9,228 nucleotides of DNA from an uncultured Faecalibacterium sp. (GTDB lineage: Bacteria > Bacillota > Clostridia > Oscillospirales > Ruminococcaceae): positions 1 through 9,228 of the forward strand of contig CAKSZS010000057.1 of NCBI GenBank assembly GCA_934525845.1, written 5' to 3'. How positions within the stretch are numbered: the stretch's first letter is position 1; the number at the start of each line of letters is the position of its first letter. The position numbers and the translations under genes were made by a program. Shown piece after piece: positions 1 to 5,274 of this stretch. Below the pieces are notes generated by a model. It worked only from the letters and a program-made list of their open reading frames with translations, made no database searches and was not told the DNA's origin.

Positions 1-126
1 GCGGCTTGCGAGCCGCCGCCCTGTTCGACCCCTCGTCCGGCGCTAAATAAAAAAGACTCTCAAGCCTGAGCTTGACTGCTTCATCCCGGATCGACATTCC
101 TGCCGGTTGGGACCCGCGGGCTAAAC

Positions 127-145
127 AAAGCCCCACTGGGGCTTT
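127..145. terminator. Terminator-like hairpin in repeat copy 1
   Basis: AAAGCCCC and GGGGCTTT pair perfectly around a 3-nt loop. ATTT follows on the plus strand and GTTT on the minus strand, so it could end transcripts from either side. The U-tracts are short, so efficiency is uncertain. Confidence 0.6.
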
Positions 146-275
146 ATTTGCGGCTTGCGAGCCGCCGCCCTGTTCGACCCCTCGTCCGGCGCTAAATAAA
201 AAAGACTCTCAAGCCTGAGCTTGACTACTTCATCCCGGATCGACATTCCTACCGGTTGGGACCCGCGGGCTAAAC

Positions 276-294
276 AAAGCCCCACTGGGGCTTT
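276..294. terminator. Terminator-like hairpin in repeat copy 2
   Basis: This is an exact copy, one repeat period (149 bp) later, of the AAAGCCCC/GGGGCTTT hairpin in the first unit. It adds another possible stop for transcripts entering from either direction. Confidence 0.6.
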
Positions 295-346
295 ATTTGC
301 GGCTTGCGAGCCGCTGCCCTGTTCGACCCCTCGTCCGGCGCTAAAT

Positions 347-384
347 AAAAAAGAGTCTCAAGCCTGAGCTTGAGACTCTTTTTT
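347..384. terminator. Bidirectional terminator of tRNA-Leu
   Basis: A perfect 38-bp inverted repeat has 16-nt arms (AAAAAAGAGTCTCAAG and its complement) around a 6-nt loop. The arms end in A6 and T6, so the RNA is a GC-containing stem followed by a U-run on both strands. On the minus strand it starts one base past the tRNA 3' end, the expected place for the tRNA terminator. It is also the right edge of the tandem repeat: copies 1 and 2 keep the left arm and loop but have lost most of the right arm. Confidence 0.9.
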
Positions 385-385
385 A

Positions 386-469
386 TGCCGCCGACGGGGG
401 TCGAACCCGTACTCTGTCTCCAGAAAGGGATTTTAAGTCCCTCGTGTCTGCCAATTTCACCACAGCGGC
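386..469 (-). tRNA. tRNA-Leu (anticodon UAA)
   Basis: The 84-nt minus-strand sequence folds as a class II tRNA. Acceptor arms GCCGCTG and CGGCGGC pair with one G-U, and the discriminator base is A. The anticodon stem AGGGA/TCCCT encloses the loop CTTAAAA, giving anticodon UAA, which reads UUA and probably UUG. A long variable arm (TCTG/CAGA around GAGA) is typical of leucine tRNAs. The T arm is ACGGG/CCCGT with loop TTCGACC. CCA is not encoded, so it must be added after transcription. The gene is followed directly by an intrinsic terminator. The nearest good promoter lies about 180 nt upstream. Confidence 0.95.
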
Positions 470-648
470 CCGATGACCCGGCTTACAAGGGCCTGCTGCT
501 TCGGCGTATGCCAAAGAGCCGGGAATAACAGGCGTCGATTCTATGAATACCGCAAGCGCAGAACGCAGTTCGTGAGGAGACGCAACAGCCTTCCGTTTAC
601 GCGCTGCGGAACAAATCCATTTTCCTGCCGTTCCTGCATCGAACGGCG
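470..648 (-). other. Structured leader before tRNA-Leu
   Basis: This segment runs from the predicted start of a near-consensus promoter to the tRNA 5' end. It begins with a perfect 7-bp hairpin (GCCGTTC/GAACGGC, 627-647) at the predicted first transcribed base. A UUCCG/CGGAA hairpin lies in the middle. It ends with a CCCGGCT/AGCCGGG stem (517-523 with 477-483) enclosing a smaller UUUGGC/GCCGAA hairpin. A pyrimidine-rich UCUCCUC (574-580 in complement) resembles an anti-Shine-Dalgarno sequence. A 32-codon minus-strand frame exists but has no ribosome binding site. The segment could be an unusually long tRNA leader removed by RNase P or a small RNA made together with the tRNA. I do not recognise it. 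Confidence 0.4.
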
Positions 649-654
649 TAATTT

Positions 655-683
655 ATGATACAATAAACCCTGTCATTTGTCAA
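655..683 (-). promoter_or_regulatory. Near-consensus sigma-A promoter for tRNA-Leu
   Basis: On the minus strand, -35 TTGACA (678-683) and -10 TATCAT (655-660) are separated by exactly 17 bp. It begins 16 bp past the pncB stop codon and points toward tRNA-Leu, the only recognisable gene downstream. Its perfect -35 fits a stable RNA gene. The predicted start near 648 falls at the foot of a 5' hairpin. Confidence 0.85.
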
Positions 684-698
684 GGTTTCCCCCGGTGT

Positions 699-2216
699 TT
701 ACACCTTGCCGCCGTGCAGTTCGGCGTACATCCGGGCGCGGCACTCTGCCACGGCAGGGGTCATATTGACGTAGTGCTTGTGCGGGCACTCCAGACGCAG
801 TTCGCTCTCCCAGGTCTCCTCGGTGAGCTGCTTGGCAATGTACGCCTTCTTCTCCGCAATGGAGGGCAGCTCAATGGCCAGCTGGCCGTTCAGGATGTGC
901 GGCACCAGCAGCGGCTTGACCGCGGTGGGCGTAATGGTGACCGTGCGCTCGATGGCATCCGAGTCCAGATTGACCATGGTGACCGGCTTACCGGCCTCAA
1001 TGACCTCGCCATCCATGGCGATCAGGTCGCACTGTGCCTGACCGTTCTCGTCGTAAAGACGCCACGGCATCTTCTTGCCCGGGATGATAGCCTTGCTGGC
1101 GGAATCCGAGCACTTCATTTTGGGGGTATAGCTGCCGTCCGGCTGCTTGACCGCCACCAGCTTGTACACACCGCCGAATACGGGGTCCGAAGCGGAGGTG
1201 ATGAGGTTTTCGCCCACGCCGTAGGAGTCAAAGTGTGCGTGCTCGTACAGCTCCATGTTGGCGATCTTCTTTTCGTCCAGACCGTTGGAAGCCACCAGCT
1301 TGATGTAGGGCTTGCCGGCTGCATCCAGCGCCTTGCGCAGACGCTTGGAGCCGCGGGCCAGGTCGCCGGAATCGATGCGGGCGCTCTTGACACGGCGATT
1401 CGGATCATCGGGGTACTTTTCGATCAGGTAATCGTCCAGCTTGATGAGGTTGGGCAGGCCGCTCTCCATGATATTATAGGTATCCAGCAGCAGGCTGACC
1501 GAGTCCGGATAGGTATCCGCAAACGCCTTGAAGGCGTCAAACTCAGTCGGGAAGAACTCGATGAAACTGTGTGCCACGGTGCCCACAGCCTTAACGTCCG
1601 CGCCGAACTTCATCTCGGCCAGGCAGTTGGCCGTACCGATGCAGCCGCCCAGCACGGCGGCATAAGCGCCATCGTTGCCGGCGCTCTCGCCCTGGGCGCG
1701 GCGGGTGCCGAACTCCATGACGTTGCGCGGGGTATGGGTGTTCAGACCGGTGACACGGGTGGCCTTGGTGGCGATCAGACTATGGAAGTTCATGGTCTGC
1801 AGCAGGTAGGTCTCGATGAGGATCGCACCCACCAGATCGCACTCAATGCGCACCATCTGCACGTGCGGATAGCACACGGTGCCTTCCGGCAACGCATACA
1901 TATCGCCCTTCCAGCGGTAGGTGCTCAGATATTCGCAGAACTCCTCGCTCATGCCCTTGGTGCGGAGCCAGTGGATGTCCTGCTCATTGAAATGATAGTT
2001 CAGCAGAAAACGGGTCAGCTTGCGCTGGCCGGCGCTGATGGAATAACCCTGATTGTCCGGATTCTTACGGAAGAACATATCGAACACCAGCGTGGTGTCC
2101 TTGAACCCATGCAGGAACAGGCAGTTCGCCATGGTGAATTCGTAAAAATCCACCACCATTGCAGGGTTGTCGTAGTCCTCGTCCGGGATATAAGGCACAA
2201 CCTTGATTTCGTCCAT
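699..2216 (-). CDS. pncB: Nicotinate phosphoribosyltransferase
   Basis: The enzyme joins nicotinate to PRPP, with ATP hydrolysis, to give nicotinate mononucleotide, the entry step of the Preiss-Handler NAD salvage route in the cytoplasm. The 505-residue protein has the length of the longer Gram-positive form. Visible family motifs are VDFYEFTMA (22-30), FGTRRAQG (169-176), GTVAHSFIE (212-220) with the likely active-site His216, RIDSGDL (280-286) of the phosphoribosyl-binding part, ASNGLDE (309-315) and FDSYGVGENL (329-338). The ATG is chosen because GAGAGG lies 9-10 nt upstream and homology begins right after it; a longer open frame upstream runs through the leader and promoter. It sits downstream of guaB but has its own promoter, with a terminator between them. 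No convincing terminator follows its stop codon. Assignment is firm. Confidence 0.96.
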   Translation of the reverse strand: MDEIKVVPYIPDEDYDNPAMVVDFYEFTMANCLFLHGFKDTTLVFDMFFRKNPDNQGYSISAGQRKLTRFLLNYHFNEQDIHWLRTKGMSEEFCEYLSTYRWKGDMYALPEGTVCYPHVQMVRIECDLVGAILIETYLLQTMNFHSLIATKATRVTGLNTHTPRNVMEFGTRRAQGESAGNDGAYAAVLGGCIGTANCLAEMKFGADVKAVGTVAHSFIEFFPTEFDAFKAFADTYPDSVSLLLDTYNIMESGLPNLIKLDDYLIEKYPDDPNRRVKSARIDSGDLARGSKRLRKALDAAGKPYIKLVASNGLDEKKIANMELYEHAHFDSYGVGENLITSASDPVFGGVYKLVAVKQPDGSYTPKMKCSDSASKAIIPGKKMPWRLYDENGQAQCDLIAMDGEVIEAGKPVTMVNLDSDAIERTVTITPTAVKPLLVPHILNGQLAIELPSIAEKKAYIAKQLTEETWESELRLECPHKHYVNMTPAVAECRARMYAELHGGKV

Positions 2217-2252
2217 GAAAGTTTTCCTCTCTTCTTTTCCCCGGCGCTGCCC

Positions 2253-2297
2253 GCAGGCCGCTGCCGTTCCCTGGCCTGCCGCCCGATTTTTGCAGGC
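2253..2297 (-). promoter_or_regulatory. pncB leader with competing hairpins
   Basis: The roughly 115-nt leader contains three short elements in order on the minus strand: GCCTGC (2292-2297), GCAGGCC (2273-2279) and GGCCTGC (2253-2259). The middle element can pair with the first (12-nt loop) or the third (13-nt loop), but not both. This is the layout of a switchable leader, yet no U-run follows the second hairpin and neither hairpin covers the ribosome binding site. Chance pairing in GC-rich DNA is possible. Confidence 0.3.
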
Positions 2298-2311
2298 AGA
2301 AGGCACGCTTG

Positions 2312-2327
2312 CCCTGTCATGACAGGG
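2312..2327. promoter_or_regulatory. Perfect palindrome, candidate operator for pncB
   Basis: CCCTGTCATGACAGGG is a perfect 16-bp palindrome with no spacer. It covers about +4 to +20 of the predicted pncB transcript, where a bound dimeric repressor would block initiation. NAD genes in Firmicutes are often controlled by the nicotinate-sensing repressor NiaR, making it the first candidate by context. I cannot confirm that this sequence matches the NiaR motif. Confidence 0.5.
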
Positions 2328-2337
2328 TGTTTCTAAC

Positions 2338-2366
2338 ATGATAACACCATTTGCTTTCCGGTGCAA
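2338..2366 (-). promoter_or_regulatory. Sigma-A promoter of pncB
   Basis: On the minus strand, -35 TTGCAC (2361-2366) and -10 TATCAT (2338-2343) are 17 bp apart. The predicted start is near 2331, giving a leader of about 115 nt. The promoter lies just past the guaB terminator, so pncB is likely a separate unit. Confidence 0.75.
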
Positions 2367-2409
2367 GTGTTTTGGAAAAATCCAGGTCAAATTCCGGGAC
2401 ATCGCCAGC

Positions 2410-2444
2410 AAAAAAGGCCGTCCATGCGGAATGCACGGACGGTC
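2410..2444 (-). terminator. Intrinsic terminator of guaB
   Basis: On the minus strand, a stem of GACCGTCCGTGC against GCATGGACGGCC (two G-U pairs) closes a 5-nt loop and runs into six U residues. It begins about 20 nt past the guaB stop codon, and outer A-U pairs extend the stem. Confidence 0.9.
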
Positions 2445-2463
2445 TTTGCAGATCTGGAACAGA

Positions 2464-3978
2464 TTAGCCGTTGATGATGTTCGGGGTGGCGTTCTTCAGC
2501 ACAACGTCATGGCTGCCGCCCTCCACGATGGAGGTGGAGGACACGACGGTCAGCTTGGCCTTCTGCTGCAGCTCGGGGATGGACAGGGCACCGCAGTTGC
2601 ACATGGTGCTCTTGACCTTGTACAGGGTGGTCTGCACGCCGTCTGCCAGCGGGCCGGCGTACGGGACGTAGCTGTCCACGCCTTCCTCAAAGCTCAGCTT
2701 GGTGGAGCCGCCCAGGTCGTAGCGCTGCCAGTTGCGGGCACGGTTGGAGCCTTCGCCCCAGTACTCCTTCATATACTGGCCGTTGATGCGCACCTTGTTC
2801 GTGGGGCTTTCGTCGAAGCGGGCAAAGTAGCGGCCCAGCATGACGAAGTCGGCGCCCATGGCCAGTGCCAGGGTGATGTGGTAATCGTGGACGATGCCGC
2901 CGTCGGAGCAGATGGGCACATAGATGCCGGTCTCCTTGAAGTACTCGTCACGGGCCTTGGCGACCTCAATGACCGCGGTAGCCTGGCCGCGGCCGATGCC
3001 CTTGGTCTCACGGGTGATGCAGATGGAGCCGCCGCCGATGCCGATCTTCACGAAGTCTGCGCCTGCCTCGGCCAGGAAGCGGAAGCCCTCGGCGTCCACC
3101 ACGTTGCCGGCGCCCACTTTCACGGTGTCGCCGTAGTGCTCGCGGATCCAGCCGATGGTGCGGCTCTGCCACTCGGAGTAGCCCTCGGAAGAGTCGATGC
3201 ACAGCACATCCACGCCGGCTTCCACCAGAGCGGGCACACGGTCGGCGTAGTCGCGGGTGTTGATACCGGCACCCACCACATAGCTCTTATTGGCGTCCAG
3301 CAGCTCGTTGGCGTTCTTCTTATGAGAATCGTAGTCCTTGCGGAAGACGATATACTTCAGGTTGCCTGCGGCGTCCACCAGCGGCAGGGTGTTGATCTTG
3401 TTGTCCCAGATGATGTTGTTGCAGTCGTGCAGGGAGGTATTCTCCGGGGCGGTGACCAGTTTCTCGATGGGGGTCATGAAGGTGGTAACGGGGGCGTCAT
3501 CCGGGGTATGGTTGACGCGGTAGTCACGGGATGCCACGATGCCCAGCAGCTTGCCGTTAGGGGAGCCGTCCTCCGTGATGGCGATGGTGGAATGGCCGGT
3601 GCGGGCCTTCAGCTCCAGCACATCGTGCAGGGTAGCCGTGGGCGCCAGGTTGGAGTCGGACACGACGTAACCGGCCTTGTAGCTCTTGACACGACGCACC
3701 ATGGCGGCTTCATTCTCAATGCTCTGAGAGCCGTAGATGAAGGACACACCGCCCTGCCGTGCCAGTGCAATGGCCAGCTTATCGCCGGAGACCGACTGCA
3801 TGATGGCGCTGATCATGGGGATGTTCATTTCCAGAGGGCACGCTTCCTGCCCCTTGCGGTACTTGACCAGCGGGGTCTTGAGGCTGACGGCGGTGGGGAC
3901 ATTCTCTGCAGAGGAATAGCCGGGAACCAGCAGGTACTCGCCAAAGGTGCGAGAGGGTTCTTCGTAGAAATAAGCCAT
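2464..3978 (-). CDS. guaB: IMP dehydrogenase, Tritrichomonas-like type
   Basis: It oxidises IMP to XMP with NAD+, the committed step of guanine nucleotide synthesis, in the cytoplasm. The 504-residue protein has a beta/alpha barrel interrupted by two CBS domains (about 108-154 and 164-216). The catalytic loop reads GIGGGSICITR with Cys320. The flap has NWQRYDLGG with Arg419-Tyr420, and CSDGGIVHDYH (357-367) contributes to IMP binding. GAGINTRDY, CIDSSEGYSEW and KSTMCNCGAL, together with the GGGSICITR loop, differ from the usual bacterial GuaB. As I recall it, they match the Tritrichomonas foetus enzyme with numbering shifted by one. The start is ATG because AGGAG lies 7 nt upstream; a TTG six bases earlier would leave only 1 nt. 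It ends at its own terminator. Confidence 0.96.
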   Translation of the reverse strand: MAYFYEEPSRTFGEYLLVPGYSSAENVPTAVSLKTPLVKYRKGQEACPLEMNIPMISAIMQSVSGDKLAIALARQGGVSFIYGSQSIENEAAMVRRVKSYKAGYVVSDSNLAPTATLHDVLELKARTGHSTIAITEDGSPNGKLLGIVASRDYRVNHTPDDAPVTTFMTPIEKLVTAPENTSLHDCNNIIWDNKINTLPLVDAAGNLKYIVFRKDYDSHKKNANELLDANKSYVVGAGINTRDYADRVPALVEAGVDVLCIDSSEGYSEWQSRTIGWIREHYGDTVKVGAGNVVDAEGFRFLAEAGADFVKIGIGGGSICITRETKGIGRGQATAVIEVAKARDEYFKETGIYVPICSDGGIVHDYHITLALAMGADFVMLGRYFARFDESPTNKVRINGQYMKEYWGEGSNRARNWQRYDLGGSTKLSFEEGVDSYVPYAGPLADGVQTTLYKVKSTMCNCGALSIPELQQKAKLTVVSSTSIVEGGSHDVVLKNATPNIING

Positions 3979-3985
3979 AGTCAAA

Positions 3986-3990
3986 CTCCT
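3986..3990 (-). promoter_or_regulatory. guaB ribosome binding site
   Basis: AGGAG on the minus strand lies 7 nt before ATG at 3978. This spacing decides in favour of the ATG over the in-frame TTG at 3984, which would sit 1 nt from the site. Confidence 0.85.
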
Positions 3991-4062
3991 TTTCTCTTCG
4001 CGTGTCGTAAACGGATCACATCAATATCTTTCACGTTTGCTGCTTCTAAATTGATTGTATAT

Positions 4063-4091
4063 ACTTTACCACAAAGCCGGCCGGAATACAA
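4063..4091 (-). promoter_or_regulatory. Weak candidate guaB promoter
   Basis: TTGTAT and TAAAGT (minus strand) are 17 bp apart, upstream of guaB and downstream of the small-RNA terminator. Each hexamer matches consensus at only four positions. A nearby TACAAT has no acceptable -35. The rest of 3991-4202 holds a 6-bp inverted repeat (CTTGCG/CGCAAG, 4124-4152) and nothing else I can name. I see no purine riboswitch core or PurR box. Confidence 0.25.
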
Positions 4092-4202
4092 ACCCCAGCG
4101 GCAACAAAGTTTGGAACTGTCCGCTTGCGAAAAACAGACAAAATGGCGCAAGGTCATACTTTTCTTGCCGAAAAGCCCGGAAAAGAACGTTTCTGCCGAT
4201 GC

Positions 4203-4240
4203 AAAAAAGCTCGTCTGAAGCGTTCCAGACGAGCCTTTTT
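4203..4240. terminator. Bidirectional intrinsic terminator
   Basis: GCTCGTCTG and CAGACGAGC form a perfect 9-bp stem around an 8-nt loop. Six U residues follow on the minus strand and five U (after one C) on the plus strand. On the minus strand it ends the candidate small RNA and insulates guaB. Confidence 0.92.
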
Positions 4241-4384
4241 GCACACGAAGCGGAATATCGCCTGTGCGGCACATGGATCGCAGCTGTGAAGGAGAACAGC
4301 CGGAGGAGGAGAACCTGTGCCCGATATTCCTATAAACAAGAAGAAAAAGATTTCACACACAGCAGGGTGTCGCGCCCTTGCTGT
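4203..4384 (-). ncRNA. Candidate small RNA, about 180 nt
   Basis: A promoter with 17-bp spacing predicts a start at A4384, and an intrinsic terminator ends the RNA near 4203. No credible frame lies between. The predicted first base opens a hairpin ACAGCA(A)GGG/CCCTGCTGT (4359-4384). After a U-rich linker comes a long arm: GGAATATCG (4322-4330) pairs perfectly with CGATATTCC (4252-4260). Across a 7-nt bulge, GGCACA pairs with TGTGCC, and an apical CGGCTGT/ACAGCTG hairpin (4281-4302) caps it. Two single-stranded pyrimidine stretches, UUCUCCUCCUC and the apical loop UCUCCUUC, are complementary to Shine-Dalgarno sequences. It could instead be a guaB leader, but I find no antiterminator pairing and the terminator is 225 nt from guaB. 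I match it to no known family. Confidence 0.55.
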
Positions 4385-4390
4385 AACCAT

Positions 4391-4462
4391 ATTGTAACTC
4401 TTTTGATACCTTTTTGCAATACCTTTTTGTCACTTTTTTGTAATTTCTTTTGTGAACTTTTT
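4391..4462 (-). promoter_or_regulatory. Promoter with phased A-tracts
   Basis: On the minus strand, -35 TTGCAA (4414-4419) and -10 TACAAT (4391-4396) are exactly 17 bp apart. T-tracts on the plus strand are centred near 4402, 4413, 4426, 4436, 4449 and 4460, alternately about 10.5 and 13 bp apart, so A-tracts fall on roughly one helix face. Upstream ones could act as an UP element for RNA polymerase alpha or bend the DNA. ATACCTTTTTG occurs twice with a 13-bp period (4406-4416, 4419-4429). Confidence 0.65.
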
Positions 4463-4474
4463 ATGACCGGTTTC

Positions 4475-4496
4475 TGAGGGACTTTGAAAGCCCTCA
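4475..4496 (-). terminator. Hairpin at the thioesterase stop codon
   Basis: TGAGGG and CCCTCA pair, extended inward by CTT/AAG with one bulged base, and include the TGA stop codon. No U-run follows on the minus strand, so intrinsic termination would be weak; it may protect the mRNA 3' end. Confidence 0.35.
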
Positions 4497-5219
4497 CGCT
4501 CCAAACACCAGATAGCACTCAAAGCTGGTCCGTCCTTCGTGGCGGCCCACCACATACCACCCCTCGGCAGAGGGCGCATAGAACACCTCCATGCTCTGCC
4601 CCAGCGGCACTTCGCGGTGGTAGCTCACCGATGCAAACCGCAGCGGGGCCTGCTTCACCACCTCCAGCGGCAGTGCATCGCAGGCGATGTCCAGATAAAA
4701 GGCATTGTTGATGTGGCCGTTCAGGTCGCACTGCGAGTAGCGGGCAGTCCACTCCCCTGCCCGTGTCACCTCTTTGCACTTATGCAGGTGCAGGTCCATC
4801 CCGCCGTCCACAGTCTCGTTCCAGAAGCCTTCGGTGGTCCAGGTAGGTTCCCGCATGATGTGCCCCGTCTCCAGATTGACCAGGATCCAGCGGCAGTCCA
4901 CTTCTGCCACGACTGCTCCGGCTTCGTCCACTGCCGTGGTGATGCGCTTGATGGCCCCCCGCTGCATCCGCTCGGCCCGGGTGGTCAAAGTCAGGGTCTC
5001 ATGCCGCCGGGGCGGACGGTCGATGCGCAGCGCCTGCTTGCCCACCAGAAAGGCCACCCCGTGGTCGTGGAAGAACTGGTCATCCATGCCGAAGGCGCGG
5101 GCGTGATCCGCCGACACCTGCTCCACATAGCGCAGAAGAGCGCTAGGCTTGAGCAGACTGCGGAAATCCGCATCCGCATTCTGCACAAGCGCGGTCTCAA
5201 TGTAGTGATTGGGTTCCAT
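4494..5219 (-). CDS. Acyl-ACP thioesterase
   Basis: The family hydrolyses acyl-acyl carrier protein to free fatty acid and ACP in the cytoplasm, ending or diverting fatty acid synthesis. The 241-residue protein has the size of bacterial members and looks like two fused hot-dog folds. The first (about 1-130) holds FGMDDQFFHDHGVAFLVGKQ (43-62). The second holds the catalytic-type motif DLNGHINNAFYLD (165-177) with Asp165, Asn167 and His169, then VSYHREVPLGQ (198-208). Start: ATG with GAGAGG 7 nt upstream; a longer frame runs back through the terminator into potD in another frame. The potD terminator ends 17 nt before the ATG, leaving no room for an ordinary promoter after it. Expression may depend on readthrough or a promoter inside potD. 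Chain-length preference cannot be read from the sequence. Confidence 0.9.
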   Translation of the reverse strand: MEPNHYIETALVQNADADFRSLLKPSALLRYVEQVSADHARAFGMDDQFFHDHGVAFLVGKQALRIDRPPRRHETLTLTTRAERMQRGAIKRITTAVDEAGAVVAEVDCRWILVNLETGHIMREPTWTTEGFWNETVDGGMDLHLHKCKEVTRAGEWTARYSQCDLNGHINNAFYLDIACDALPLEVVKQAPLRFASVSYHREVPLGQSMEVFYAPSAEGWYVVGRHEGRTSFECYLVFGA

Positions 5220-5236
5220 ACTGTATCCTCTCTTAC

Positions 5237-5271
5237 AAAAAACAGGCTGTGCAGTTTCCGGCACAGCCTGT
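5237..5271 (-). terminator. Intrinsic terminator after potD
   Basis: ACAGGCTGTGC and GCACAGCCTGT form a perfect 11-bp stem with an 8-nt loop, followed on the minus strand by a run of U. The potD stop codon is 3 bp upstream, and the thioesterase ribosome binding site starts just past the U-run. Confidence 0.93.
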
Positions 5272-5274
5272 GGT

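Larger units (their letters stand above)
1..373. repeat. 149-bp tandem repeat, 2.5 copies
   Basis: Copies occupy 1-149, 150-298 and a partial third at 299-373. The first two differ at only two positions I can find (G/A at 78/227 and at 102/251). The third differs by one base in its 5' part and one in the hairpin arm, then leaves the repeat at the terminator of the tRNA-Leu gene. Each full unit carries the hairpin GCGGCT-TGCG-AGCCGC, a segment beginning GTTCGACCCC that resembles a tRNA T-loop and acceptor, an A-run with a damaged copy of the tRNA-Leu terminator, a second tRNA-like 3' segment (GGTTGGGACCC), and a GC-rich hairpin followed by T-rich sequence. No open frame in it looks coding. The array may continue left of the window. 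Confidence 0.95.

Noticed and set aside
1..373. CRISPR array or insertion sequence end
   Set aside because: The 149-bp unit is continuous with no unique spacers, and no transposase or cas gene is present.
386..469. tRNA-Leu as an integration site with att repeats
   Set aside because: The neighbouring repeats do not contain an exact copy of the tRNA 3' end in the same orientation and no integrase is in the window.
473..658. 61-codon plus-strand frame between tRNA-Leu and pncB
   Set aside because: It has Arg/Cys-rich composition and no ribosome binding site, and it lies antisense to a structured leader and ends inside a minus-strand promoter.
714..2336. Long open plus-strand frame (540 codons) opposite pncB, with similar long frames at 2338-4218, 5209-6549, 7343-8197 and 8199-9200
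   Set aside because: They are mirror frames of GC-rich minus-strand genes with clear family motifs. Their translations are rich in His, Gln, Val and Gly without recognisable domains, and the one at 2338 runs through a terminator and an intergenic gap.
4203..4384. 6S RNA, SRP RNA or a purine riboswitch upstream of guaB
   Set aside because: The fold lacks the 5'-3' closing helix and central bubble of 6S RNA, the GGAA-type SRP apex, and the conserved three-way junction of purine riboswitches.
3981..4518. Several short frames on both strands in the gap between guaB and the thioesterase
   Set aside because: They cross the bidirectional terminator or the A-tract promoter, lack ribosome binding sites on the coding strand and have low-complexity basic translations.
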